Shown here: piece after piece, positions 54,796 to 63,823 of the stretch
Layout of the letters: the number at the start of each line of letters is the position of its first letter
How positions within the stretch are numbered: the first letter of the stretch is position 1
Assembly (NCBI GenBank): GCA_965230625.1
Contig: CBDDLL010000001.1
Span: 2,108,001-2,172,000 of the forward strand
Length of the DNA: 64,000 nt
Source: Saccharicrinis sp965230625
Lineage (GTDB): Bacteria > Bacteroidota > Bacteroidia > Bacteroidales > Marinilabiliaceae
Direction of reading: 5' to 3'
The notes under the pieces: model-generated
What the model saw: only the letters and a program-made list of their open reading frames with translations
What the model was told of the DNA's origin: nothing
Database searches by the model: none
Made by a program: the position numbers and the translations under genes

Positions 54796-56904
54796 ATGTT
54801 AGAAGGACTTTATCAAATTGGTATTCCTATTTTAGGGGTCATATTATTGGGATTTATAATTCTTGTAATTAAAACTTATCGTAAGGCAACTCAAGGACAA
54901 GCTTTAGTGCGTACCGGTCAAGGGGGTGCGAAAGTATCATTTGGTGGATTGTTTGTTATTCCGGTTTTGCACCAAATGGAAATAATGGATATTACCTTAA
55001 AAACTGTTACTATTGCCAGACAAGGTAAAGAGGGATTGATTTGTAAAGACAATTTAAGAGCTGATATCAAAGTTAACTTTTTTGTCCGTGTAAATAAAAC
55101 ATCTGAAGATGTGATACAGGTTGCACAAGCTATTGGATGTAAAAGGGCTTCAGATAAAGAAGCTTTGGTGGATTTATTTGATGCTAAATTTTCTGAGGCA
55201 TTAAAAACAGTTGGAAAGCAATTCGATTTTGTAGAATTATACAATTCTCGTGAAAAATTTAAGTTAGAAATCTTAAGAACTATTGGTACTGACTTAAATG
55301 GGTATGTATTAGATGATTGTGCGATTGATTATTTAGAGCAAACATCTGTAGAAGTTTTATCTCCAGATAATATTTTAGATGTAGAAGGTATTAAAAAAAT
55401 TACCAAGATAACTTCTGAGCAACAAATCTTATCGAATCAAATTCGTAGAGAAAAAGAAAAAACTGTTACAAAGCAAGATGTTGAAGCAAAGGAAACTGTT
55501 TTACAACTTGAAAAGCAATTGTCAGAAACAGAGGAAAAGCAAAAAAGAGAGATAGCCAATATTAAGGCTCGTGAAGGAGCTGAAATTGCTAAAGTAGAGC
55601 AAGAGCAAAAGTTAATTAGTGAAAATGCTCGTATTGCAACAGAAGAAGAAGTTCAAGTTGCAGAAGAAAACAAAGAGCGTCAGGTAATTGTTGCTCGTAA
55701 AAACAAAGAGCGTACCGAAGCTATTGAAAGCGAAACAGTATTAAAGGATCAGCAAATTGAAGAAAATGAGCGCGAAAAAATCGTAGCCATGGCTCGCATG
55801 GAGAAAGACAAAGCACTTGAAGCTGAGCAAAAGAAAATGCAGGAAGTGATCCGCGAGCGTATCGAAGTACAAAAATCTGTTGTTGCTGAAGAAGAAAAAA
55901 TTAAAGATACACAAGCGCAAGCAGAAGCAGAGAGACAAAAGTTAGTGGCTATTAAAGAAGCTGAAAAGGAAGCTGAAACTAACTTGGTAACTGAAATTAA
56001 AAGTGCCGAAGCTAACCGTAAAGCAGCAGAGTATAAAACAGAGCAACGTATATTAGAAGCAAAAGCTGCTCAGGAGGCTGCAGATAAAGAGGCAAATGCA
56101 ACTAAGATATTAGCAGAAGCCCAAGCAGCAGAAGCTGCAGCGCTGGGTATTTCTGAAGCTCAGGTAATTGAAGCGAAAGCAGAAGCCCGAGAAAAAGAAG
56201 GATCGGTTGAAGCAAGAATAATCCTTGAAACATCAAAAGCTGAGGCTGAATCAACCAAAGAAAAAGGTTTTGCTGAAGCAAGTGTGGTTGAAGCTAAAGC
56301 GCAGGCTACAGAAAAAGAAGGAATGGCTCAAAATCGTGTTAACAGTGAAAAATATTCAGTTGACGCTAAAGGTATAGAAGAAAAAGCTGCAGCCATGAAG
56401 AAAATGGACGGCGTAGGAAGGGAGCACGAAGAGTTTAAGTTAAGGTTGAATAAAGATAAAGATATTGAGCTGGCTAAAATTAACATCCAAAAAGAAGTTG
56501 CAGCAGCTCAAGCCAAAGTACTTAGCGAAGCATTAAAAGCTGCCAATATTGATATTGTGGGTGGAGAAACCATGTTCTTCGATCAAATCATGAATGCTAT
56601 TTCTAACGGAAAAAGTGTAGATAGAATGGTGGGTAATAGCGAAGTATTGAAGCAGGTGAAAGATACTTTCTTTTCAACAGAAGATGGACAATCGTTTAAG
56701 CAAAACATGCGTAAGTTTATTGATCAATTTGGTATTTCTGCAGAAGATATGAAAAATCTAAGCTTATCGAATTTACTGTTTAAAATCAGCAATATGGCAA
56801 GTAATGACGAAGATAAAAATTCTATCTTCAATTTATTAGATATTGCCAAAGGCTTAGGTTTATCCAATAAATCGGCTACCGAAATTGGAATAGATAAGTT
56901 TTAA
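54796..56904 (+). CDS. Flotillin family (YqiK-like) SPFH protein
   Basis: 702 residues. One N-terminal TM (IGIPILGVILLGFIILVIKTY), then an SPFH domain (about 30-220: VRTGQGGAKVSFGGLFVIPVLHQMEIMDITLKTVTI, LRADIKVNFFVRVN). About 225-570 is a long Ala/Glu/Lys coiled coil with repeated KAEAxxKE-like units, and the end is a helical flotillin C-terminal region (IDIVGGETMFFDQIMNAISNGKSVDRMV). The protein should form large membrane-associated oligomers. Operonic with the YqiJ-like gene; a hairpin at 56923-56969 separates it from the AAA gene. Confidence 0.9.
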   Translation: MLEGLYQIGIPILGVILLGFIILVIKTYRKATQGQALVRTGQGGAKVSFGGLFVIPVLHQMEIMDITLKTVTIARQGKEGLICKDNLRADIKVNFFVRVNKTSEDVIQVAQAIGCKRASDKEALVDLFDAKFSEALKTVGKQFDFVELYNSREKFKLEILRTIGTDLNGYVLDDCAIDYLEQTSVEVLSPDNILDVEGIKKITKITSEQQILSNQIRREKEKTVTKQDVEAKETVLQLEKQLSETEEKQKREIANIKAREGAEIAKVEQEQKLISENARIATEEEVQVAEENKERQVIVARKNKERTEAIESETVLKDQQIEENEREKIVAMARMEKDKALEAEQKKMQEVIRERIEVQKSVVAEEEKIKDTQAQAEAERQKLVAIKEAEKEAETNLVTEIKSAEANRKAAEYKTEQRILEAKAAQEAADKEANATKILAEAQAAEAAALGISEAQVIEAKAEAREKEGSVEARIILETSKAEAESTKEKGFAEASVVEAKAQATEKEGMAQNRVNSEKYSVDAKGIEEKAAAMKKMDGVGREHEEFKLRLNKDKDIELAKINIQKEVAAAQAKVLSEALKAANIDIVGGETMFFDQIMNAISNGKSVDRMVGNSEVLKQVKDTFFSTEDGQSFKQNMRKFIDQFGISAEDMKNLSLSNLLFKISNMASNDEDKNSIFNLLDIAKGLGLSNKSATEIGIDKF

Positions 56905-56922
56905 AGCACTTTTAGATAACTT

Positions 56923-56969
56923 AAGCGCAATCGTTTACTGATTTAAATATATCAGGCGTTTGCGCTTTT
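56923..56969 (+). terminator. Hairpin between flotillin and AAA ATPase genes (attenuator candidate)
   Basis: Outer stem AAGCGCAA (56923-56930) / TTGCGCTT (56960-56967) enclosing CTGAT / ATCAG, followed by a short T run. Could be a partial terminator setting the downstream level. Confidence 0.45.
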
Positions 56970-57023
56970 GGTGTTTGCTTTTGTATATAACATTTTACTA
57001 GATTCTTTAACGCATCATACATC

Positions 57024-60000
57024 ATGGCTACCACTCCTCCTAACAACAAGACAAATTCAAATACTGAAACACAGTTAGAACAAGGAACTTACGAAATAAT
57101 TCAGAACCGACTCACACAACAGGGGAAGGAGTTACAAAAACGCTTGGAACAACTAAATGAGGAGCGAAAAAAGGTTTTTGGAAATATTGAAACCACTTTA
57201 ATAGGAAGCGAAAGAATATCTACCGAAAATAATTGTATTCCTGCTGATATGGTTTCAATTGGGAATTGCTTTATTTTTGGTTACAATGTAGTCATTGGCT
57301 TAAAAAAAGAAGTTGAAATATCTGATGTTTTCAGTGTTTACAGCTATAATGCCCAGGAACATAATTTCCATCATGAGTCTCTGGACATGCTGATGTCGGA
57401 CGAGTTTGTCAAAGACTTTAAAAATCTTTACAAATATTATAAAGATACCCAGTTTATTAAGTTTGGTAGGAGAGGTGCTTATTTGTTCCTTGTTTTTAGA
57501 ACGGGCAAAGGAAAGTTTGATATTAAAACTTTTAAATTCGCTTTAAAGGGGGATACCATAGAATATATGGATAACCGAAGCGACCATGAATTTGTATTTC
57601 CTGATCAGCATGAGTTTAAATGGATTCGCACTACCAGGGATATGCATGTTAAAGGTAAGTTTCCGCATATTTCTATCGAAGATCAAATATTTGTGGAAAC
57701 CACAGATGGAGACTTAACGATTAAAATAGAAAATAATACAGATTCTGGATTAGGTATTTATTCCGAAGAGGTTGAAAATAAATCTCAAACGTTGGATGAT
57801 GCAGAATTTTATTATGCCATTATTGATAACCTTATTGTTCTAAAAATTAAACCATACCAGGAAGAACAATTCAGGTACATTGTTTATAACAAAAAAGTAC
57901 AAGAAGCAGTACGGATTGACGCTCTGGAAGACTCTTGTGTATTATTACCAGATAGTCATGGAATTATTTTTGCCAATGGTTATTATCTACAAACAGGAGA
58001 AATAAAGATTTTTGATAATGAGTTGTCAGAAATGCTTTATTTACGAAGGATCCCATCACCTAACGGAGAAGATTATTTATTTATATTTTACAATCCGATA
58101 GAAGGAGCTTACGTATTGCTTTCATATAATTTGATTTCGCAACTAGTAGAAACTCCAATTATTTGTCATGGTTATTCCTTGTTTGAAAATGGCGAGCTTT
58201 GCTATTTTAAAACCGATGGTACTCCTAAAAAGCACCATGTATTACAAATTTGGAAAACACCTTATCTGGATAGCAATTACCAGTCAGAAATAGAATCGAA
58301 TCAAACTTCTATATTATATAAAATTGGTAATAAGGATATTGTTAGAGGAATGTCGGAATGTAATGAGGTGCTAAAGCTGATTCAAAAAGAAGACAGTTAT
58401 GCTAACCTTTATTTTGATATACAAAAAAACTCGGGTGATATTTTAGATGCTTATTACTGGATTGGTAACGAAGAAACTTTTAACCTGCAAGATCCTCTTT
58501 TGCATATAAAAGAAACGGCTACCAATGCCATCGACGAATATGAGAAAGTAGTTAGCATTAAGAAAAACTCGGCACAAGAGGTAAGCCGGGTAATGGGGCT
58601 TGTTGAGGAACTTACAAAGAAAATAAAAGAAACTTCTTTTTCCTCGATTAACCAATATGTGGATGTGTTGGCCGAATTAAGGACAATCAGGGGCGAAACT
58701 ATCTCTTTAAAGGAACTACGTTATGTTGACCTTGAAAATATCCAAAAGGAAGAAGATAACCTGGAAACTTTTAATCAGGAAATATCTAATGGATGTGTTC
58801 AGTTTTTATTAAAACCAGAAGCATTAGAACCTTATAGCAAAAAAGTTGACGAACTAAAACAAGCTATTGATGAGGTTAAAAAAGTGGTTAAGGCCAACGA
58901 AATAGAAGAAGAGCTGAATAAGACTTCGGGTGAACTGGAAATGTTGATTGAGATTGTCAGCAACCTGAAAATTGAAGATGCTACAGAAACAACTCGAATT
59001 ATCGATAATATTTCAACCATATATTCAAGCTTTAACCAGGTAAATGCAGCTTTAAAGCGCAAGCGAAAAGAGTTGCTTAGTTTAGAAGGAACTGCTGAAT
59101 TTAATGCACAAATCAAACTCATAAGTCAAGGATTAACCAATTATTTAGAACTCTCAGACTCTCCTGAAAAATGTGTGGAATATCAGACCAAGCTGATGGT
59201 GCAGGTTGAGGAGTTGGAAGGAAAGTTTTCGGAATTTGATGAGTTTATTGAAAAAATAGCTACCAAGCGGGATGAAATTTATAACTCATTCGAATCTAAA
59301 AAAATTAGTTTAGTTGAGGCTCGAAATAAAAGAGCCAATACCTTATTTCAATCATCTGATCGCATATTAAAAGCCATTCAAAATAGGGTATCTAAGTTTA
59401 ATGAGGTAAGCGAAATTAATGGTTATTATGCTTCGGATTTGATGATTGAAAAACTTAGGAATATTGTATCTGAGTTAATTGAGCTAGAGGATTCGGTAAA
59501 GGCTGATGCTATTCAAAGCCAATTGAAAACCATTAAAGAAGAGGCAATCCGACAGTTGAAGGATAAAACAGAGCTGTTTGTTGAAGGAGCCAACATTATT
59601 AAGTTTGGTGAACATCATTTCTCTGTTAACACCCAACCATGTGAATTGACTATGGTTTACAAAGGTGGAGATATGTATTTTCATCTTACCGGAACTAATT
59701 TTTACGAAAAAGTAGGTAACGAGCAATTTAATTCATTTAAAGATCTTTGGGAACAAAGTATTCCATCAGAAAATAATGAAGTATACAGGGGAGAATATTT
59801 AGCTTATCATGTATTTGAAAAATGTCAGAAAGATTTTAATGGAAACTTGATTTCATTAAAAGATGATGATATTCTTAATTACATCCGCGACTTTATGGGG
59901 CAGCGATATAACGAGGGCTATGTAAAAGGAGTTCATGATATGGATGCCCTGGTTATTGTAAGAGAATTAATTGAATTATTAAAAACTGCTGGTTTATTAA

Positions 60001-61940
60001 AATACTCAACTGTAGCCCGTGCTTGTGCAGTATTATTCTGGAATAAGTATGCTTCGCCCGAAGTAAAGCAAAGCTACTATAAACAGTTGAAAGGCGTTGG
60101 TGTTTTATTAGAAATTTTCCCTGATGCACAGGAGTTTCAATATATCATTGATGGACTAAAATACCAAATAGGTAAGTTTGTTGAGGAAACAGGTTTATTT
60201 GATCCTATCCATGTTGATGAAGCTGCCGAGTACTTTTTCCATGAAGTGGTAAAAGATGAAAACTTCGTAATAGATTATGAAGCAGCTGAATTACTTGATA
60301 ATTATAAAAGGTTTTTAAAGGATAAATCAGCAATGGATCATTATCAGCATTCTGTAAATGAGTTAAATGATGATCCGGAGGCTCAATATAAGTTAATTAA
60401 AAAGTGGTTAAACGCTTATTTAAATACTTCAAACCAACACGATAAAACACAGTACGTTGACGAAGTAGCCGTACTTTTAATGCTCAATTGCTTTAATAAG
60501 AAAAATGTAATACGAGCAACCTTGCATAAACAATTGGATGGCATGCAAGGCTCACACAATATGTTGGAGGAAGGTAAATACGATTTTGATTATAATCAAT
60601 TTGTTTTTAAACTAAAAACTTACGAAAAAAATATAGCTGAACGTTTCATCGAATTTACCGAGGTTAAGAAACAACTTATTGAGCAGTTTGAAGAGGATTT
60701 GCGCTTGCAGGAATTTAAACCAAGAGTACTTTCTTCGTTTGTAAGAAACAAACTGATTGATAAAGTTTACCTACCACTTGTGGGTGATAACTTGGCCAAA
60801 CAGTTAGGTACAGCCGGAGAGGGAAAGCGTACTGACTTGATGGGTATGTTGTTGTTAATATCACCTCCTGGTTATGGTAAAACTACATTAATGGAATATA
60901 TTGCCAGTCGCTTAGGTATTATTTTTATGAAAATTAATGGTCCGGCTATTGGTCATGAAGTAACGTCTTTGGATCCAGCAGAAGCAGGTAATGCAAGTGC
61001 GAGGGAAGAGCTGAACAAACTAAACTTGTCCTTTGAAATGGGCGATAATGTAATGATTTATCTCGACGATATTCAGCACTGTAATCCAGAGTTGTTGCAA
61101 AAGTTTATTTCGCTATGTGATGCTCAGCGTAAAATAGAAGGTGTTTACAAAGGAAAAAGTAAAACATACGATTTTAGAGGTAGAAAGGTGTGTGTTGTAA
61201 TGGCCGGAAACCCGTATACCGAAAGTGGAGATAAGTTCCAGATACCTGATATGTTGGCTAACCGTGCAGATATTTATAACCTGGGAGATATTTTGGGAGA
61301 TACAGAGGATATCTTTAATATGAGTTACATCGAGAACTCATTAACATCAAATAAAGTATTGAACCAGTTGGCTGCTAAGAGTCACAACGATATTTACCCA
61401 ATGTTAAAGCTGGCTGAAACTGGTAATAAAGAAGGGTTAGAGTTTGAAGCTAGTCATACTCAAGGGCAAATCAACGATTATGTGAATATTCTGAAAAAGC
61501 TAATGGTAATACGCGATGTGATATCAAAAGTGAATCAGCAATACATAGCCTCTGCTGCTCAGGCAGAAGAATATAGAACGGAACCACCGTTCAAACTTCA
61601 AGGATCGTATCGTAACATGAATAAGATTACTGAGAAAGTGGTGACGATTATGAATGATGATGAGTTGGAAACGCTGATTATGTCCCATTATGAAGGAGAA
61701 TCACAAACTCTTACTTCAGGAGCCGAAGCCAATATGCTTAAATTCAAAGAAGTTGTAAACAAACTTTCAGAAGAAGAGGCCAAGCGATGGCAAGAAATTA
61801 AGGCTACTTTCCAGAAAAATCAGAAACTTAAAGCTGGAGGTAACAACCAAACAGCGCAAGTTGTAGAAGGTATGACGAATATTACAGAAAGCATTAGTCA
61901 GGTTTCACAAACCCTTAAAAAGTGTATTTGGAATGGGTGA
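57024..61940 (+). CDS. Giant AAA ATPase annotated by family as 'DNA repair ATPase'
   Basis: 1638 residues, no signal peptide. The N-terminal third is beta-rich (FKWIRTTRDMHVKGKFPHISIEDQIFVETTDGD; likely the DUF3686-type region). About 500-860 is helical and coiled coil. About 870-1260 is mixed alpha/beta and helical. The AAA module is C-terminal: Walker A LLISPPGYGKTTLMEYIASRLG (about 1277-1298), Walker B MIYLDDIQHCNPELL (about 1345), sensor-1-like VCVVMAGNPYTESGDKFQIPDMLANRAD. Proteins of this type are named DNA repair ATPases in databases with little experimental basis; the link to flotillin and TerB suggests a membrane stress or surveillance role instead. Confidence 0.75.
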   Translation: MATTPPNNKTNSNTETQLEQGTYEIIQNRLTQQGKELQKRLEQLNEERKKVFGNIETTLIGSERISTENNCIPADMVSIGNCFIFGYNVVIGLKKEVEISDVFSVYSYNAQEHNFHHESLDMLMSDEFVKDFKNLYKYYKDTQFIKFGRRGAYLFLVFRTGKGKFDIKTFKFALKGDTIEYMDNRSDHEFVFPDQHEFKWIRTTRDMHVKGKFPHISIEDQIFVETTDGDLTIKIENNTDSGLGIYSEEVENKSQTLDDAEFYYAIIDNLIVLKIKPYQEEQFRYIVYNKKVQEAVRIDALEDSCVLLPDSHGIIFANGYYLQTGEIKIFDNELSEMLYLRRIPSPNGEDYLFIFYNPIEGAYVLLSYNLISQLVETPIICHGYSLFENGELCYFKTDGTPKKHHVLQIWKTPYLDSNYQSEIESNQTSILYKIGNKDIVRGMSECNEVLKLIQKEDSYANLYFDIQKNSGDILDAYYWIGNEETFNLQDPLLHIKETATNAIDEYEKVVSIKKNSAQEVSRVMGLVEELTKKIKETSFSSINQYVDVLAELRTIRGETISLKELRYVDLENIQKEEDNLETFNQEISNGCVQFLLKPEALEPYSKKVDELKQAIDEVKKVVKANEIEEELNKTSGELEMLIEIVSNLKIEDATETTRIIDNISTIYSSFNQVNAALKRKRKELLSLEGTAEFNAQIKLISQGLTNYLELSDSPEKCVEYQTKLMVQVEELEGKFSEFDEFIEKIATKRDEIYNSFESKKISLVEARNKRANTLFQSSDRILKAIQNRVSKFNEVSEINGYYASDLMIEKLRNIVSELIELEDSVKADAIQSQLKTIKEEAIRQLKDKTELFVEGANIIKFGEHHFSVNTQPCELTMVYKGGDMYFHLTGTNFYEKVGNEQFNSFKDLWEQSIPSENNEVYRGEYLAYHVFEKCQKDFNGNLISLKDDDILNYIRDFMGQRYNEGYVKGVHDMDALVIVRELIELLKTAGLLKYSTVARACAVLFWNKYASPEVKQSYYKQLKGVGVLLEIFPDAQEFQYIIDGLKYQIGKFVEETGLFDPIHVDEAAEYFFHEVVKDENFVIDYEAAELLDNYKRFLKDKSAMDHYQHSVNELNDDPEAQYKLIKKWLNAYLNTSNQHDKTQYVDEVAVLLMLNCFNKKNVIRATLHKQLDGMQGSHNMLEEGKYDFDYNQFVFKLKTYEKNIAERFIEFTEVKKQLIEQFEEDLRLQEFKPRVLSSFVRNKLIDKVYLPLVGDNLAKQLGTAGEGKRTDLMGMLLLISPPGYGKTTLMEYIASRLGIIFMKINGPAIGHEVTSLDPAEAGNASAREELNKLNLSFEMGDNVMIYLDDIQHCNPELLQKFISLCDAQRKIEGVYKGKSKTYDFRGRKVCVVMAGNPYTESGDKFQIPDMLANRADIYNLGDILGDTEDIFNMSYIENSLTSNKVLNQLAAKSHNDIYPMLKLAETGNKEGLEFEASHTQGQINDYVNILKKLMVIRDVISKVNQQYIASAAQAEEYRTEPPFKLQGSYRNMNKITEKVVTIMNDDELETLIMSHYEGESQTLTSGAEANMLKFKEVVNKLSEEEAKRWQEIKATFQKNQKLKAGGNNQTAQVVEGMTNITESISQVSQTLKKCIWNG

Positions 61941-62440
61941 TTTGGCTATTAGTCAATGGTCATTTGTCATTTGAGAATCCGCCATGTGTCAATGATTAAG
62001 AAGATAGAGAAATGAAATTAGAGGATTTAAGAATTTATCAGCTAGCCAATGATATTGTCGATACCATTGGGGTTGAAGTTGGAAAATGGGATTATCTATC
62101 TAAGGATACAGTGGGGAAGCAATTAATTAGATCTTCAGATTCAATGGGAGCAAATATAGCAGAAGGGTTTGGAAGGTTTCATTTTAAGGAGAATAAAAAT
62201 TTCCTTTACTATTCTCGGGGGAGTGCATATGAAACTAAACATTGGTTTGATAGAGCTTATAAAAGAGAATTAATTTCATCAGAATTGTATGACCAATTAT
62301 TGACGAAACTCGAAACATTCTTAAAAGGACTGAATGCATATATAAACACTATAGGAAGTAATAAAACTAAATAACTAATGTCTATTGACCATTGGCTATT
62401 TTCTGAATATAACTATTGACCAATGACAATTGACTAATAA
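61941..62440. mobile_element. Candidate cassette: four-helix-bundle gene framed by inverted heptad tracts
   Basis: Left tract 61945-61975 (G at 61945, 61952, 61959, 61966 and 61973, the middle ones in GTCA words). Right tract 62380-62437 (G at 62380, 62387 and 62394, then GAC words at 62418, 62425 and 62432). The reverse complement of the right tract starts TATTAGTCAAT and the left has the same 11 bases from about 61948, with about 20 of 24 positions matching overall. The unit lies exactly between the ATPase stop and the TerB start. No target duplication was identified, so mobility is inference. Confidence 0.4.
62012..62374 (+). CDS. Four-helix-bundle protein (S23 / 23S rRNA IVP-like)
   Basis: 120 residues. 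LEDLRIYQLANDIVDTIG at the start, KQLIRSSDSMGANIAEGFGRF in the middle and KNFLYYSRGSAYETKHWFDRAYKRELIS near the end are the hallmarks of the four-helix-bundle family first noted in 23S rRNA intervening sequences and related in fold to Avd proteins of diversity-generating retroelements. No reverse transcriptase is nearby. Biochemical role unknown; many Bacteroidota genomes carry several stand-alone copies. It looks inserted into the flotillin-ATPase-TerB set. Confidence 0.88.
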   Translation: MKLEDLRIYQLANDIVDTIGVEVGKWDYLSKDTVGKQLIRSSDSMGANIAEGFGRFHFKENKNFLYYSRGSAYETKHWFDRAYKRELISSELYDQLLTKLETFLKGLNAYINTIGSNKTK

Positions 62441-62451
62441 ACTAATTTATT

Positions 62452-62853
62452 ATGAAAGAATATTTCAATTCAGAAAAAGGCCAATTAGCTGTATTAATAA
62501 AAATGGCTAAAGCAGATGGAAAAGTAGTGGGATCGGAAAAAATGTTTTTAAACTTGATGGCTCGAAAGCTTAGAATTTCTGCTACAGATTTTGAGAAGAT
62601 ATATGAAAATCCAGATCAATATAATTATAATCCCCCAGTTGAAGATGAAGAGTGTTATGTCCTATTTTATCGTGTTATTCAAATGATGAAAATGGACTTA
62701 TCGGTAGATGTGGATGAAATAGAGTTCTGCAAAGAAATTGGGAGTTTATTAAACATACCAAATAATAAAATAGATGAAATTATTAAACTCTCTATTTTAA
62801 AGAATAAAGAAGTTGTGAGTTATGATGCAATAAGGGAATTATTGGTGAAGTAG
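62452..62853 (+). CDS. TerB-like tellurite-resistance family protein
   Basis: 133 residues, all helical. KGQLAVLIKMAKADGKVVGSEKMFLNLMARKLRIS matches the TerB N-terminal helix pair with its acidic metal-binding position (ADGKVVGSE), and LSVDVDEIEFCKEIGSLLNIPNNKIDEII is the second half. TerB-type proteins bind divalent metals and partner with membrane and ATPase components in Ter stress systems. Cytoplasmic. Its position after the AAA ATPase supports a shared function. Confidence 0.75.
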   Translation: MKEYFNSEKGQLAVLIKMAKADGKVVGSEKMFLNLMARKLRISATDFEKIYENPDQYNYNPPVEDEECYVLFYRVIQMMKMDLSVDVDEIEFCKEIGSLLNIPNNKIDEIIKLSILKNKEVVSYDAIRELLVK

Positions 62854-62876
62854 TATTTTAAATATTCAATGGATAA

Positions 62877-63622
62877 ATGAGGAAAATTTTAGTTCTAACA
62901 GTAGTAATTACTTTATTTACACTTAATTCCTTTGGGGGCAATCATAACTTGGGGATAGTAATTCAGCCAAAATATTCAAATTTAGCAGATATCGATTTTA
63001 AGGAAGGGATTAATGTTAAACTTTCTTACGAAGTAGGATTAAAGTATGCGGTAGATATCTCATCAAATTTATGTTTTGATGTACGTCTGTTATATTCTAG
63101 CTTTAAGTTTGATGTTAAGTACTTTACTACACAAGATTGGGGAGATCCAATATTTGAATCACCAATTCAGCATTCTTTTCAGTACATAACGTCAGAGTGT
63201 CTAAAAACCTAAATGAATACTTAGAATATTCGGATAGGTATACACATTTAAAACTAAATATTGAATTCTAAGAAGCTTAAAAATAGTTTTTAGACAGACT
63301 GACGTTACCTTTAAGCATAAAGTATTTGATTTATTCAAGAAACAAATTTGATATTGGAATTAGAGCTGGATTATCTGTAGATAAATATATAAGCTATGAG
63401 AGAAAGTCCTATGGTGAAGTTTATAAAAATTATATTGAACGAGGTGATTATAATTTTTCAGGTGTTATCTCTGTAACCTTCACTTATATAATTAACAATA
63501 AAATATCATTAATGGCAGAACCTCAATTTAATCGTACCCTTATTGATAATCATGATAGTCAGGCTTCCAACCCTCATTTATATGGAGTTGGGATAAACTT
63601 TGGAGTGTTGTTTAATATTTAA
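62877..63622 (+). pseudogene. PorT-like outer-membrane barrel gene split by a MITE-like insertion
   Basis: Two pieces, 62877-63188 and 63308-63622, flank a 117-bp insert. Removing the insert plus one TA gives one continuous frame of about 208 residues: signal peptide (ends LNSFGG), then barrel strands. The junction reads SFQYI-PLSIKYLIYSRNKFDIGIRAGLSV, the family's typical YxxIPLxxKY segment, which strongly supports the reconstruction. The last strand ends GVGINFGVLFNI. With the insert, translation stops at 63210-63212, so the product is truncated. Confidence 0.82.
63189..63305. mobile_element. MITE-like element, 117 bp, TA target duplication
   Basis: Terminal 20-bp inverted repeats matching at 18 of 20 positions: ACGTCAGAGTGTCTAAAAAC at left; the right end, reverse complemented, is ACGTCAGTCTGTCTAAAAAC. 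TA stands on both sides (63187-63188 and 63306-63307). No coding frame inside. The ends do not match either IS630-type element in the window, so it was moved by a transposase encoded elsewhere. Confidence 0.8.
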
Positions 63623-63773
63623 TTTGTGGAACAAGAGGAGCTTTTCAATTTTTCCATGAAATCTATAAAGAAAATATTTCTTATAGTATAATTGGAAAGA
63701 GACTTTTATTTAATTGCATATAATATAATGGATGTTTTTCAGCATCCACATTACTCAAATAATTATTAGGTAA

Positions 63774-63820
63774 GAAGTTGGTTTTTTGCTTACATTTAAT
63801 AGAAACAAAAAACCAACTTC
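63774..63820 (+). promoter_or_regulatory. Perfect 15-bp inverted repeat just before the rhodanese start codon
   Basis: GAAGTTGGTTTTTTG (63774-63788) pairs perfectly with CAAAAAACCAACTTC (63806-63820) across 17 nt. It ends 3 nt before ATG 63824, so in RNA it would hide the ribosome-binding region; as DNA it could be an operator. Confidence 0.45.
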
Positions 63821-63823
63821 GTA

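Noticed and set aside
61941..62853. Diversity-generating retroelement, suggested by the Avd-like fold of the four-helix-bundle protein
   Set aside because: No reverse transcriptase, template repeat or variable repeat is present in the window.
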